This document shows positions 39,164 to 49,639 of a DNA stretch of 64,000 nt, piece by piece; position 1 is the first letter of the stretch, and the number at the start of each line of letters is the position of its first letter. Made by a program: the position numbers and the translations under genes. The stretch comes from Amoebidium appalachense (lineage: Eukaryota; Ichthyosporea). The notes under the pieces were generated by a model. The model was given only the letters and a program-made list of their open reading frames with translations, had not been told where the DNA came from and made no database searches. The DNA is taken from contig CAVNZM010000011.1 in the NCBI GenBank assembly GCA_963693365.1, forward strand, positions 6,758,001 to 6,822,000, given 5' to 3'.

Positions 39164-41462
39164 AAGGCAGCGCTGTTATCTAGATCTCCATATCCGAGCA
39201 ACCAATCACGGCATCCACACAAGCATATACAATAAACTCGATACCAGCACATATCCTAAACTCGCTATCGTTCGCTCTCCCTTTATCGATTCATTCATTT
39301 CTGACACCGCTAAATATGGTATCATAACTAGTCAACTATGTAGCCATCACCGTAAGTGCTCCTCATTGCATGCTCTCTCCATTCACGCAGCTACCCTAAT
39401 ATCTAGACTACTAGCTAAGGGATATATCTACAATAAACTCATTCATAAAACCATATCATACATTAGAAACAATCCATCGATGTATTGCGGCACTCATTAT
39501 TCGTCTATTCTCAAATCCATCATTCGAAGAATTCGCACACCAATATAGTCTTACTCACACACACGATGTCAATATCATATGTGTGACACACACACATATA
39601 TATAGACTACACTCCGTGCATAATGGGTCTCGACATATGGCGTTTCACTTGTAGTGATACAACTTGGCTACCGTTTTGGCTTCCTAAAGCCCATGGGCAC
39701 GAGGCGAATGCTGGCTGGCCGCCAGGGGCTTACCCACCCGTTCGAACACGTTAAAGTTCCACCCGGTCAGGTGCACTGCCCCCCAGTGGCATGGATCAAA
39801 CCTATTGGTTTATTACGTTGGGTAACTCTCTAATAAAGCAATAGTTGCCAGGTTAAATTCCCCCCCTGTTTTCTCTGCCTCCATATCCCCCCCCCCCCCC
39901 CTCCCCCTTCCCCCCCCCCCCCCCCCTCTTCCCCCTTCCCCCCGCCCCCTTCCCCCTCTCTCTCCCCCCCTCCCCTCCCTCTCTCCCCTGCCCCCCTCCC
40001 CCCCCCCCCCCCCCCCCCCCCCTCCCTCCCCTTTTCTATAGGTTAGGGAGTCGGGGAGCTTTGTAGAAGCCCGGCTTATGCTCTATCTCTCTGCTTGCTT
40101 TCTTTGTTTTTTTGTCTGCTTGCAGATTTTGTAGACTCTGCGTTCTTAGATTGCTGCTCCTTGAACAACCCTGCTCGTCTTTGGCCAAGACGGGTGGACT
40201 CGCTTATTGCTGTTGAAACAAAGTATGGGTTGGGAACCACGCGCGAGAGGTTAAAGAGTCTGAACCCATGCTTTTGTGGAGGCATAGGAACCCCCCTGAT
40301 GATGGGCTCTGTTCAAGTGTCTTCTGCCTGCACGCTTAAATTGTTTGTTTTTGGATTTCCCACCATTGTGACGCTTTGTTGTTGCTCTTTGTTGTCTCCT
40401 CCATATTTCCAACCCTCTAACGCATACATCACCCCCCCCTCCCCCCCCCCCCCCCCCCCCCCCCCCCTTCTGCCCCCACTCCCCTGCCTCCTCTTCCCTT
40501 CCCGCCTCCCCTTAAACTACCACCTCTTTCATTTGGGCACGGGACCACCTTTTTCAGTGATTAGAAACGAACTAAAACCCTAATACCACTCCAGTGTTTG
40601 TCTTCATATCTGATCAATGTTTTGTCTTCATATCTGATCAATGTTTTGTATACAATACCTGATCAATGTTTTGTCTTCATATCTGATCAATATTTGTATA
40701 CAATATCTGATTAATGTTTTGTCTTCATATCTGATCAATGTTTTGTCTTCATATCTGATCAATGTTTTGTATACAATATCTGATCAATGTTTTGTCTTCA
40801 TATCTGATCAATGTTTTGTATACAATATCTGATCAATGTTTTGTCTTCATATCTGATCAATATTTGTATACAATATCTGATCAATGTTTTGTCTTCATAT
40901 CTGATCAATGGTTTGTATACAATATCTGATCAATGTTTTGTCTTCATATCTGATCAATGTTTTGTATACAATATCTGATCAATGTTTTGTCTTCATATCT
41001 GATCAATGTTTTGTATACAATATCTGATCAATGTTTTGTCTTCATATCTGATCAATGTTTTGTCTTCATATCTGATCAATGTTTTGTCTTCATATCTGAT
41101 CAATGTTTTGTATACAATATCTGATCAATGTTTTGTCTTCATATCTGATCAATGTTTTGTATACAATATCTGATCAATGTTTTGTCTTCATATCTGATCA
41201 ATGTTTTGTATACAATATCTGATCAATGTTTTGTCTTCATATCTGATCAATGTTTTGTCTTTATATCTGATCAATGTTTTGTCTTCATATCTGATAATGT
41301 TTTGTCTTTATGTCTGATCAATGTTTTGTCTTCATATCTGATCAATGTTTTGTATACAGGTTGGGTGTGTTGGATGGTGTTCGCAATTTCCCGGACTATC
41401 CCGGTGAATGTCCTATTGAGGGCGCCGCAGAACTACTGCTACCGAATTTCCTCACATTCTAA
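23874..41462 (+). CDS. PLD: Phospholipase D, plant C2-type, 16 exons (one frameshift)
   Basis: Exons: 23874-24089, 25155-25240, 26454-26609, 27866-28118, 28758-28857, 29769-29938, 30505-30571, 31516-31656, 32105-32242, 32908-33090, 33634-33713, 34573-34650, 35935-36111, 36823-36989, 38648-38807 and 41360-41462. All are GT-AG with matching phases and give about 757 aa, close to plant PLD alpha (about 810). Order: C2 domain (exons 1-3, [20 protein letters not shown] to TLYFEP), [24 protein letters not shown], first HKD motif HQKTVVLD (about residue 295), [11 protein letters not shown], the IYIENQYF motif, second HKD motif HSKMLIVD (about residue 606), [11 protein letters not shown] and a short C-terminus. 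It hydrolyses phosphatidylcholine-type lipids to phosphatidic acid; a C2 domain implies Ca2+-dependent membrane binding. Exon 3 needs one base removed near the G5 run at 26529-26535 to stay open. The ATG is preceded by an in-frame TGA. Introns carry retroelement copies and partial exon copies. Confidence 0.93.
25241..25500. repeat. (TG)n / TGCG compound microsatellite at the 5' end of PLD intron 2
   Basis: The repeat begins inside the donor (GTATGTGTGTG) and continues for about 260 bp with CG interruptions. The same intron ends in CA repeats that run into the CAG acceptor at 26451-26453. Confidence 0.95.
26752..27014 (+). mobile_element. C-tailed retroelement copy in PLD intron 3
   Basis: Nearly identical to 6216-6478, starting abruptly at CGGCCTTTCCCACTGCCCTT after a C-run and ending TTGACGCATTCAAA followed by C-rich sequence. 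It is in sense orientation and is 5'-truncated relative to 5862-6501. Confidence 0.8.
28222..28567 (+). mobile_element. Diverged C-tailed retroelement copy in PLD intron 4
   Basis: Resembles the subfamily at 40160-40436. Shared landmarks: GCACGTCTTTG, GTTAAGAACCACG, AGGTTAAAGGAGTC, then (after an internal C-run at 28430-28450) GTCTCCTCCATGGAATTTCAA and ACGTACTT plus C-run. It is flanked on the 5' side by about 22 C. Confidence 0.6.
29344..29768 (+). repeat. Three decoy copies of PLD exon 6 in intron 5
   Basis: Units start at 29344, 29470 and 29625; the real exon starts at 29769 (spacing 126, 155 and 144 bp). Each copy keeps an intron 3' end (ATTCTAA..GGT, ATTGGT..AG), the acceptor and the first part of the exon ([15 protein letters not shown]), then diverges into a stop after roughly 24-29 codons. 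None retains the HKD motif found in the real exon. Confidence 0.9.
30688..30815 (+). mobile_element. Short C-tailed retroelement copy in PLD intron 7
   Basis: Starts at GAAACTCGGTACTGTGGATGA, includes CTGAGGATGGGCTCTGCTTA and ends ACTATGTAAT followed by about 27 C. The 5' truncation point falls inside the B-box-like segment. Confidence 0.7.
31237..31467 (+). mobile_element. C-tailed retroelement copy (young subfamily) in PLD intron 7
   Basis: Nearly identical to the corresponding parts of 37035-37397 and 63121-63528. It starts at GAGTTGGTGCTGCTGTCTGA and ends GTTCCGCATTCAAA plus C. It is 5'-truncated and lies downstream of the diverged copy at 30688. Confidence 0.8.
32245..32327 (+). repeat. 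Degenerate copy of PLD exon 10 just after exon 9
   Basis: CGTCAAGTAGAATGGCCCAT and ACATCCATTACATCTTTGCA match 32678-32740 and, in the first part, the real exon at 32908. It begins within a few bases of the exon 9 donor at 32243. Confidence 0.75.
32366..32468 (+). mobile_element. Diverged 3' fragment of the C-tailed retroelement
   Basis: CTCTGCTTATGATGCGTGCT, TGTATGCT and TTCCTCGTACTTTATA match the last 100 bases of the family. It is followed by ACACA and a C-run of about 30. Confidence 0.5.
32482..32658. repeat. Poly-C followed by (CA)n array
   Basis: A C-run and about 150 bp of CA repeat directly precede the decoy exon copy at 32659, in PLD intron 9. Confidence 0.95.
32659..32760 (+). repeat. 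Decoy copy of PLD exon 10 with stop codon
   Basis: About 65 bases are nearly identical to the start of the real exon (GGACTAGTTGAACTGCGTGG onward, VELRGR-like in the same frame). The sequence then diverges into CTTTGCAAAAAC and TGA. The preceding bases are CACACACGG, so the AG acceptor is absent. Confidence 0.9.
35741..35792 (+). repeat. Decoy copy of the start of PLD exon 13
   Basis: The bases TCGTGGGCTCGGACGACCAC through CAGACTGGCTG repeat the head of the exon at 35935-35985. Both copies follow a CA array and ACGTAC. The decoy lacks the second HKD motif. Confidence 0.9.
36236..36295 (+). mobile_element. Short fragment of the C-tailed retroelement
   Basis: GATGGACTCTGTTCAAGTAA followed by TTCTGTCCGCAC matches GATGGGCTCTGTTCAAGTGT and its continuation near 40302. 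It lies in PLD intron 13 after C-rich and CA sequence. Confidence 0.45.
37035..37397 (+). mobile_element. C-tailed retroelement copy (young subfamily) in PLD intron 14
   Basis: Starts GGGCATGGTTGCTCTGTGTC after a C-run and ends CCGCATTCAAACACACCCC. It differs from the copies at 63121 and 63575 by scattered substitutions and a short deletion before CTTCGTGTATGCGTACTTCG. Confidence 0.85.
38060..38172 (+). mobile_element. Diverged 3' fragment of the C-tailed retroelement
   Basis: TATGGATAGGCTTTACCTAT, TATTCTTTGTGTATG and TGCTTCGTATCCTG match the terminal part of the family. C-runs flank it on both sides. Confidence 0.55.
39045..39103 (+). repeat. Decoy fragment of PLD exon 15, downstream of the real exon
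   Basis: GACATGCACACACACGTCCC followed by ATATCCCGTAGTGGTGCATCA repeats 38754-38796 of the real exon with substitutions. It lies 240 bp after the exon ends, in intron 15. Confidence 0.8.
39162..39548 (+). pseudogene. Reverse transcriptase C-terminal fragment (retroelement)
   Basis: The frame has no start codon and opens directly from a C-run. Recognisable blocks in order: [50 protein letters not shown] and a short C-terminus ending RRIRTPI. This layout (Y-x-K-x-D, P-H/F-x-D-S, A-K-Y-x-I-x-T-S-Q, K-G-Y) resembles the thumb-side C-terminus of non-LTR or Penelope-like reverse transcriptases. The catalytic core is absent, so it cannot be active. It is AT-richer than neighbouring exons. Confidence 0.55.
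39162..40436 (+). mobile_element. Longest retroelement copy: RT C-terminus plus 3' region, C-run at both ends
   Basis: Immediately after a C-run the sequence is open for 128 codons (39162-39548) with reverse-transcriptase C-terminal features. The 3' region that follows contains the family landmarks seen elsewhere: a block at 39660-39800 matching 5880-6020, then 40043-40436 matching the end of the family, with two internal C-rich interruptions (39888-40022). It ends near ACGCATACATCA followed by C. I infer one 5'-truncated element whose 3' end gave rise to, or shares descent with, all the short copies. The link between the RT part and the repeat part rests on this one locus. Confidence 0.6.
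40590..41359 (+). repeat. 24/25-bp satellite array in the last PLD intron
   Basis: About 30 head-to-tail units of two kinds: a 24-mer containing TGATCAATGTTTTGTCTTCA and a 25-mer containing TGATCAATGTTTTGTATACA. The two kinds alternate irregularly. The last unit is cut at TTTTGTATACAG, where AG is the splice acceptor of the final exon (41360). Single-base deletions occur in a few units. Confidence 0.95.
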
Positions 41463-42234
41463 AGACACCCCCCCTGCCCCCTCCCTCCCTCCCTCCCTCC
41501 CTCTCTCCTTCCCTTCCTCTTCCCTTCTCTCCCTCTCACTCTCTCGCTCCCCCCTTCCTGTCCTTCCTTTCCCCATCCCTCTCCCGTTCACTTCTTCCCT
41601 CCCTCCCTGCCTCTCCCCCTCTCTTTGCCCCCCCCCCCCCCCCCCCCCCTCCCTCCTCTACCTGCCCCACCCTCCCACTCCCTTCCTTTTTCTTCTTTTT
41701 TTCCCCTACCTGAACTTTTCCTCTTTTCCACTGCTTTGACCACAACATACACAATGGCCTGCACATGTTCTTATGCATGTCTATATACAGTAGCCATAGG
41801 GGCATGCAGGAAATGGGTCTTTATGTAAGTCAGTGTAGTGCTATGATGTCAGGCGTATCTGCCACGTGTCCGTGCAAACCCAATGGTGATAGAAAAAAAG
41901 GTTTTTATAAAGCACAAAAAAAGTTAGGAATATGTATACATGCATCCATTGGTATATGGAAGACTTCATTCACTCCTTGGTGGGCTTGTTTCATAAAATT
42001 ACATTAACTTCTGGGAATCTAGCCAAGTGTAAGAATACTTAGACTCCATTAGTGAGTTAGGTGCCCCGGCGGCCGAGTGTAGTGTTGTACTGTAAGTGGC
42101 AATTAAGAATTAATATAAAAGGAAAAATTGAGTCACTGTCGTAAAAAATATTTGCGAGGTGTGTACATGGGTGGCCTGAATTCAAGATTTCCTCATGTAC
42201 CTGTGTTAATTCTGGTACCTGTGTGTGATGTATG

Positions 42235-42235
<1 letters not shown>

Positions 42236-42282
<47 letters not shown>

Positions 42283-42290
42283 TGTGTGTG

Positions 42291-42334
<44 letters not shown>

Positions 42335-42338
42335 TGTA
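42236..42338. repeat. (TGCG)n tetranucleotide array
   Basis: About 100 bp of GTGC repeats with one TGTGTG interruption. A similar array lies at 48285-48420. Confidence 0.95.
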
Positions 42339-42448
42339 CATGTGCGTGTGTGTACGGTCTGTGTGTGTCTCACGTTTGTGCATCGCAGTGCGTGCACGCA
42401 CTTGACGGCCACGGTATAGAATGTGCGTGTATATGTGCTTTTTTTTTT

Positions 42449-42479
<31 letters not shown>

Positions 42480-42576
42480 GGGGGAAGGGGGCTTCAGACT
42501 CCACACTGTCAGCGTTTGAAAACAGGCCTTTTCCACCACCCCAATAAAGCACACACAAACACGTGCACACGCTCAT

Positions 42577-42610
<34 letters not shown>

Positions 42611-43617
42611 ACTCCCAGTTCCCCCCCGGCCCGAACCCCCTCTAAGCCCCCTCCCCTCAAAGAACACGTCCACACACGTCATATATACACGGGCTGAGCT
42701 CCACAGCCTCTATATCACCACAGCGATCACCAACAGAACGCCACCCTTACCGACTTCAGGTGCCGTCTACCCTCCCCCCCCCCCCCCCCCTCCCCCTCCC
42801 CCCCTCTCCCCCCCCCCCCCCCCCCCCCTCGAGTACCCAGCAGCATCCCTTTCCCCTTCGCCTTACGTACCTCACCCTCACTCCAACAAGCACTAGAGTC
42901 TCCAGACTCCTCTTCTTCCCGCCCTTTCTAAGGTTCACGAGATATACTATGACCAAACTTTTATGGCATTTCCTAAATTATATACCGGGTGATGTTCTTT
43001 TTTTCTTTTTTCTTTTTCTTTTTTTTTGGGGGGGGGGAGGGACGTGCTGTACATGTTTATTAACGACATGCATATGAAGCTGTGATGAGTGTCGGCACCA
43101 AGGCCAACAGTATACTTCCATGGACCAACCCATTGCAACAAGATATACAGATACCGCCCATCATTAAGATTAACTGCGAATAAGAATACGCTAGCGGCCA
43201 AGCCCGTATTTTTTTTTTTAAGAATATGCAACGACAGCCAGATTTTGGGATATTCTTAATGGCGGGACTGACCTATACACCTTGCTGGATCATGCATACT
43301 CATGCCCCCCCCCCCCCCCCCCCCCCCTCACCCCCCCCCTCCGCCCTCAACGCACACCCCAACCCTCCCCTGCCCATGTCTCGTCTCCCCCGGCCCGTCC
43401 CCCCCCCCCCCCCCCCCCCCCCTTTCCCCCCTTCCCCCCTTCCCCCTCCCTCCCCTCCCCCCCCCCCCCCCCCCCCCCCTTCTGGGAATAGCGGCCATGC
43501 AAAAACGTTAAGAATATGCACCGTGACCACGTTTTATGCATAAATGACGTTACATTTACAAGATATACATCATATGATGTGGATATCAACCCTTTTTGGG
43601 TTTCATGATTCGAAACC

Positions 43618-43668
<51 letters not shown>

Positions 43669-44634
43669 GCCCCGATCCTGCGACCCAAACGATAAGATCC
43701 TCTTCTGCGCAAACTTATCCTCTTCTGCGCAAGCTTACACTGTGGACACTATGTTATGTGTGTGCATGTGGATGATGTGTGTTTTGGGTGTCTGTGGTGT
43801 GGCCCAGGCTGGTGGCTGGTGTACATGTGCACACACAGTTACTGCTTGTGTGTTAAAAAAATGACCTGGCAGTGCTTGTGTGCATTTGTGCGCTCATCAT
43901 GTGTGCACCTAGACAATTTGTGCCACGGTTACGTTCTCAGAGTCTAGGTGCACGGGTGCCTGTGTAACACACACGGGTGCGCGTGCACATGCACACAGCA
44001 ACCCATCATGTGTGTGTGTTTGCCCCTGCACATGTTTGTGACTTCAAGTACTATAACTTAGTAATTAATAAACCCCCCCACAGGGCTAGGGGCTGACATT
44101 CAGCCTGGTTTCACGCCTGCACACAATATTTCTGTGTTTACTTAACTTGAATGTAAGCTCAGCCATTTTCAGTGCCCTACTACATACTGTAGACATGGTT
44201 GTGTACATTCACGTGCACACCGTGCTGTTCCCCCACAACCAGTCTACGTGCCTTTGTGTCTTCTCGGCAGAGGCTGGAATAGAGCGGAAGCAGCGACCAA
44301 TCGGCTGCATCACTTTTAGCTGTATTCCGTATTAGGGCAGTTACTCTGCACCTTAAGTATGCGGTTAGGAGCGATGCAAAGAACGTGAACACTTTGCCAG
44401 GATGTATCTTAGGTGCACGGCACACACTGTGTGCCGTAGACACTTTATTGGGCACTAGACATACACATGTAGCACTGTAGTATAACTTGAAGCTAGATTA
44501 TGATCACCCAGGAGAAGCTCATGTACTCATGTATATGTCATGTACTTTATTTTAAGTAGGGCCACATGCCTATTGGCTGTCGCCTTACAAAAGTATGCGA
44601 GCAGTGCTCTCCGGACCGGCGGAAACCAAGGGAC

Positions 44635-44642
44635 TATAAAAG
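44635..44642 (+). promoter_or_regulatory. Candidate TATA box
   Basis: TATAAAAG stands alone in unique DNA about 1.3 kb upstream of the Cys-rich exon. A CCAAT pentamer lies 340 bp further upstream (44297). It could drive the Cys-rich gene or belong to an unrecognised element such as a solo LTR. No terminal repeats were confirmed. Confidence 0.3.
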
Positions 44643-45330
44643 GCTGGTACATTCCAGACTTGGGTCACTTGGGCGGGGCTGTGTGTCCGAGTAAACGTTA
44701 CACTAGTCGTGCGGTGTCAGACTAGCTGTAGCACCCGCTTTCTTGTCTCTATACTTCACGGCGTGCTTCTCCTAGCCTGCATATGTTAACTAGGGCATAG
44801 TATGAGTGTATACACACCCTGGTTTTCAGTACGCTGGTAGACACTACCGCTGGTGACTAAGATCACTGCATACATCTAGATACGTAAAGATAACTTAATA
44901 ATCATATAAATTACGTTAATTTTCAACCCTGAACAATTAAGATAGTGAAGGCCCTGCCCTCTAGTGGATGTAATCTTTGAGAATATCCCCCTTCCCCCCC
45001 CCCCCCTCCCCCCCCCTCCCCCCCCCCCCCCTCCCCCCCCAAAAAAAAAAAAAAAAAAAACCGTTAACGTGACCACCACCAACGGGGAACTTCCTTAAGA
45101 ACACGAGGGATACGGTCCCCGGAAATGAAAGTTAATTAGGCTAAAGTTCCCAAACCTGAAGCACCCATAAGCTGCAAAATTTAATTTCAGTGAATGGCAC
45201 CCCCTGTACCCGTGGCCATTCTATTTTAAAGTTACTAATCAGTAGATTTTTAACCCAGTCCTACACAGGCCTTCATACATAGCACATGCACATGTGCTTG
45301 TGTACATGTATGCCCCGCTACAGTACACGG

Positions 45331-45346
45331 TGTGTATGTGTGTGTG

Positions 45347-45399
<53 letters not shown>

Positions 45400-45400
45400 G

Positions 45401-45433
<33 letters not shown>

Positions 45434-45436
45434 GCA

Positions 45437-45468
<32 letters not shown>

Positions 45469-45710
45469 TGTGTGTGCGTGTGTGTGTGTGTGTGTGTCTG
45501 TGTGTGTGCGCGCGTGTGTGTGTGTGTGTGTAGTACTAGTAGTAGTAGTGTGTGTGTTTGTGTGTGTGTGTGTGTCTGTCTGTGTGTGTGTGTTGTGTGT
45601 GTGTGCCAGTGTTTGCGTGCATGCGTGCATGCGTGCGCGCGTGTGTGTCTGTGTCTGTGTGTGTGTGTGTGTGTGCGTGTGTGTGTTTGTTCGCTCGTGT
45701 GTGTGCATAG
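45331..45710. repeat. Compound TG/TGCG/TAG microsatellite
   Basis: TG arrays alternate with GTGC repeats (45400-45470) and a short TAG repeat (45535-45549), all upstream of the Cys-rich exon. Confidence 0.95.
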
Positions 45711-45933
45711 GAAGAGGGGGGAAGGGCCCGGGGGGGGGGGGGAGGGGAGAGGGGGGAGGGGGGAGGAGGAGGAGGAGAGAGAGAATGGAACCTTGGCTGG
45801 GACCAGGATCCCAGAGGGTCGCCACGTCGATCGCGTGTACAATGACTATTAATATCAGGCTGTATACGTAACAAGTCACAAGTGGCACTGGAACGGGGGG
45901 AGCTATTATTACTATTATTCTTCCCCCGTGCAG

Positions 45934-46790
45934 CGCATGCCTCGCACCCCCCACTGGTGCCCAAATGCAGCAGCCGCCCTCAGGGGACGGTCAGCGCTGC
46001 GGTGGCCGCGGGCCTGCACCGGGCACAGCACGCAGATGAACACGTGTTTCGAGTGCATGCAGACAAACAGCGCTGCGCTGATTGCCGCCGGCTGCGACCA
46101 CCTCAAGTGCCCTGCGGCCATGGCAGCCACGTGTCCGGACTGCCCCCGCCCCGGCGCAAACGACAGCTGCCGTGCTCTGTGTGAGGCAAACCGCAACAGC
46201 ACGGAATGCAGCGCCTGCCGCAGCAAGTGCCGCGCCTGCATCGACCAGAACACAGACGCCCTCATTGCTGCGGGCTGCAAGGCCCTTGTTTGCGCAAAAG
46301 TCATCAACACCACCTGCCCCGACTGTGCCTCCACCGATGCATGCCGCACTGCCTGCGACTTGAACCGCACCAGCAGCGAGTGCACACAGTGCGGCAACAA
46401 GGGTACCGGCTGCACCAAGTGTCTCACCGCAAACAACGCCACGTTAGCTGATGCAGGCTGCCCCCAGCCCCAAGGCCTCAAGGGGAGTGGACTCCAACCG
46501 AGATGGTCATATGGGACAGGGTGGTATGGGCAATAATATGGGTGATGCTATGGAACAGGGTAATATAGGTGGTATGGGTGGTATGGGCAATAATATGGGT
46601 GATGCTATGGAACAGGGTAATATAGGTGGTATGGGTGGTATGGGCAATAATATGGGTGATGCTATGGAACATGGTAATATAGGTGGTATGGGTGGTATGG
46701 GCCCGCACGGTGGTATGGGTGGTATGGGACAGGGTGTTATGGGCAGTAATATGGGTGGTGACATGCAGGGCCAAAATGGGCCGCAGTAAT
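45934..46790 (+). CDS. Cys-rich repeat protein with Gly/Met-rich tail (frame break)
   Basis: A strong acceptor (pyrimidine tract ending GTGCAG at 45933) opens an exon with about 2.5 copies of a Cys-rich unit of about 63 residues. Shared blocks are ALIAAGC, TCPDC, DSCRALC/DACRTAC and STEC/SSEC followed by CRAC/CTKC. Potential N-glycosylation sites (NST, NTT, NRT, NAT) suggest a secreted or surface protein. This frame ends at TAA in 46534-46536. One frame over, from about 46451, a Gly/Met-rich tail with three 19-residue repeats (GMGNNMGDAMEQGNIGGMG) runs to TAA at 46787-46789. No GT-AG intron fits the shift, so one base is probably gained or lost near 46470-46500. The signal peptide would be in an upstream exon that I did not find. 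The family is unrecognised. Confidence 0.5.
46526..46703 (+). repeat. 57-bp coding minisatellite, three units
   Basis: Units beginning at GGGCAATAATATGGGTGATG recur every 57 bp (CAATAATATG at 46531, 46588 and 46645). Each encodes 19 residues in the Gly/Met frame, and the units are almost identical. Confidence 0.9.
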
Positions 46791-47085
46791 TGTTGGTATC
46801 AGCTAGTTAGCTAGCCGCAGTGAGTGCTCGGTGGTTCAGGTAATGATTACCTTTGCAAATTTTAAAATGTTAAATTTTAACTGAAAATGCAAGTGACTGG
46901 TCTACGTAGGTGCTGAGCACCTAAATATGCCGCAGACATTGCCCGTCAGTTATTGTTGGTTTTTTTGCTGGTTTTTTTTTTGCTCCCCCATGGACAATAT
47001 CTTCGGAGCCAAATGTACAACCGGACCGAGCAGGCTGGCACTGTTACGGAAAGATGATGTATCCAGATTAATGGAAGGCCTAAAA

Positions 47086-47091
47086 AATAAA
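47086..47091 (+). terminator. Candidate polyadenylation signal
   Basis: AATAAA about 300 bp after the stop of the Gly/Met frame, in unique AT-rich DNA. Its use is inferred from position only. Confidence 0.3.
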
Positions 47092-47334
47092 TGTTAAATA
47101 CACCTGAACACTTCAACGTGTGCCTGACCGTGCACATTCTGATATGTAGAGTCTTCCGGATTTCTGCTGTTACAGTAAACATTGTAGTCGAACCAATGAG
47201 AGCCCACGCTAAAATCGGACAGGGTTGGTGTTTCATTTTTTCCTTATCTAAGTCTTTCTTTCCTTTCTTCATTTTTTTCTTTTTTTTTGTTTGTTTTCCT
47301 TTTTTTCGTTTCTCAAATTCACCTGTGTGCGTGT

Positions 47335-47365
<31 letters not shown>

Positions 47366-47368
47366 GGG

Positions 47369-47447
<79 letters not shown>

Positions 47448-47451
47448 ACAC

Positions 47452-47505
<54 letters not shown>

Positions 47506-47549
47506 CGCGTGTGTGTGTGTGTGTGTGCGTGTGCGTACAGTGTGTGTGT

Positions 47550-47590
<41 letters not shown>

Positions 47591-47809
47591 CTGGTGGGTG
47601 AGCACCTGCACAGGTGTGTATGGATGCGTATTGTTTGGGGGGCCGGGGGGGGGGGGGGGGGATATATTATTTAGCAGAGGGGGATTCACGTAAGGCAAAA
47701 TACCCCCCTCCCCCCTTTCTCCCCTCCCCACCTCCCGTTCTCCCCCCCTCTCCCCCAACCCCCCCCCCCCCCTTCTCCCCCCCCCCATACACACACCCAG
47801 TATATTCAG

Positions 47810-47841
<32 letters not shown>

Positions 47842-48150
47842 CTTAAAACTTATTCATGGGTATCGGACAAACCCTCTGGGCCTAAATGTGCACTAATATT
47901 AGTATTTAGGGATCCTCAGCTACTAGAGTATAGTCGGTGTCAGCGAGAGACAGAAGTTCAATGGGAGATTCCAGGGCCTAGGGGTCTTCTCTGGGAACAA
48001 TGTCGAAAGGTCGAACTACTACTACACACTCAAAATTTAGTGCGGCCCCATCCGGCGCCTAGCACCCATTGACAATATTCTATTGTGCACACATATAATG
48101 GAAGTGTGTTCGTCTTGTGTGTGCGTGTTTGCCGCAGGTGTGTGACACGG

Positions 48151-48420
<270 letters not shown>

Positions 48421-49040
48421 CTCGGGCGGGCAGGCTGGCGGGCGGGCGGGTGGGCGGGAGAGGCGGGGGAGGAGGAAGGGTGAGGGGTGCCAGTGCCGAG
48501 GGGGGAGGGGGGGGGTGAGAGGGCACGGGAGTGATTGAGAAAAGAAGGGAGAGAAAAAATGTGTGTGCTTGTGAGCACAGCATGCACGTCTGCTGCTTGC
48601 CTTGCCATGATATACTCAGTGAGCGTGTGCGTCGCCTTCTAATGTGTGTGAGTATCTTTCTCTTGGCTGTCTGTTTATTAGCGAGTGAGTAGGAGGATGT
48701 GAACAGTGCGTATACATGTGATCATGAGCAGGCGATTTTATTAGTTCTTCGGTGTGAGTGTACGTATAGTCTGCATGTGGGTGTACTTGCAGGTGTGCAT
48801 GTGCACGTGCACTTCGGCTGTGCATGCAGTACCGTAGTAGTAAGTACGTGCCTACTACTTGTGTCAGGTGTAGATATGCTTGTGTGTATGCGAGCACGCG
48901 CGTGCGTTTTGTGTGTATGTGTGCGTGTGTGTGTGCGTGTGTGCGTACATACGTGCATTTGTGTATGTGTGTGTGTGTGTGCAGGCGCACATGCGTTTGT
49001 GTATACGTATGTATGTGTGTGTGTTTGTGTGTGTGTGATT

Positions 49041-49165
<125 letters not shown>

Positions 49166-49333
49166 TGTGTGTGTGTGTGTGTGTGTGAGGGAGAGGGAGA
49201 GCGGAGAGTGGATGAGCGAGAGCTGAGAGGGCGGGGGGGGGGGGGGGGAGCGACACACACACACACACATACACACACACACACACGCGCGCGCGCACAC
49301 ACACACACACAGAGAGAGAGAGAGGGGGGGGGG

Positions 49334-49387
<54 letters not shown>

Positions 49388-49396
49388 GGGGGGGGG

Positions 49397-49427
<31 letters not shown>

Positions 49428-49598
49428 GGGGGGGGGGGGTGCACAGGTGTGTACGTTTGTGTTGCTGCGTGTGGCACTGTGTTCCGCTGATGAGAACTTT
49501 GAAGGGGTATAAGGGAGGCCGCATGGGAAACTCTGGACGGCGGTGCGGGGAATATTGCTGTTTTTTTGGTGATGGTGGTGGTATTTGGGGGAAGGGGA

Positions 49599-49639
<41 letters not shown>

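Larger units (their letters stand above)
41463..45933. other. Region between PLD and the Cys-rich gene
   Basis: The first part (41463-42120) is presumed PLD 3' UTR and downstream unique DNA. Then come a TGCG array (42236-42338), T/G and C-runs (42438-42610), C-rich DNA (42770-43480), an A-run of about 48 (43620-43667), unique DNA with no clear exon (43670-45000), a C-run/A-run pair (44996-45060) and TG arrays (45331-45710). No gene is recognised. Confidence 0.6.

Noticed and set aside
39605-40436. CRISPR or prokaryotic mobile element
   Set aside because: Repeats here are irregular and AT/C-rich without spacer periodicity, and the surrounding genes are intron-bearing eukaryotic genes.
40641-41739. 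Open frames running through the 24/25-bp satellite into C-rich DNA
   Set aside because: They only translate the repeat and overlap the real terminal PLD exon in another frame.
44140-44830. Solo LTR around the TATA box
   Set aside because: No matching terminal repeats, primer-binding site or target duplication could be seen, so only the TATA element is reported.
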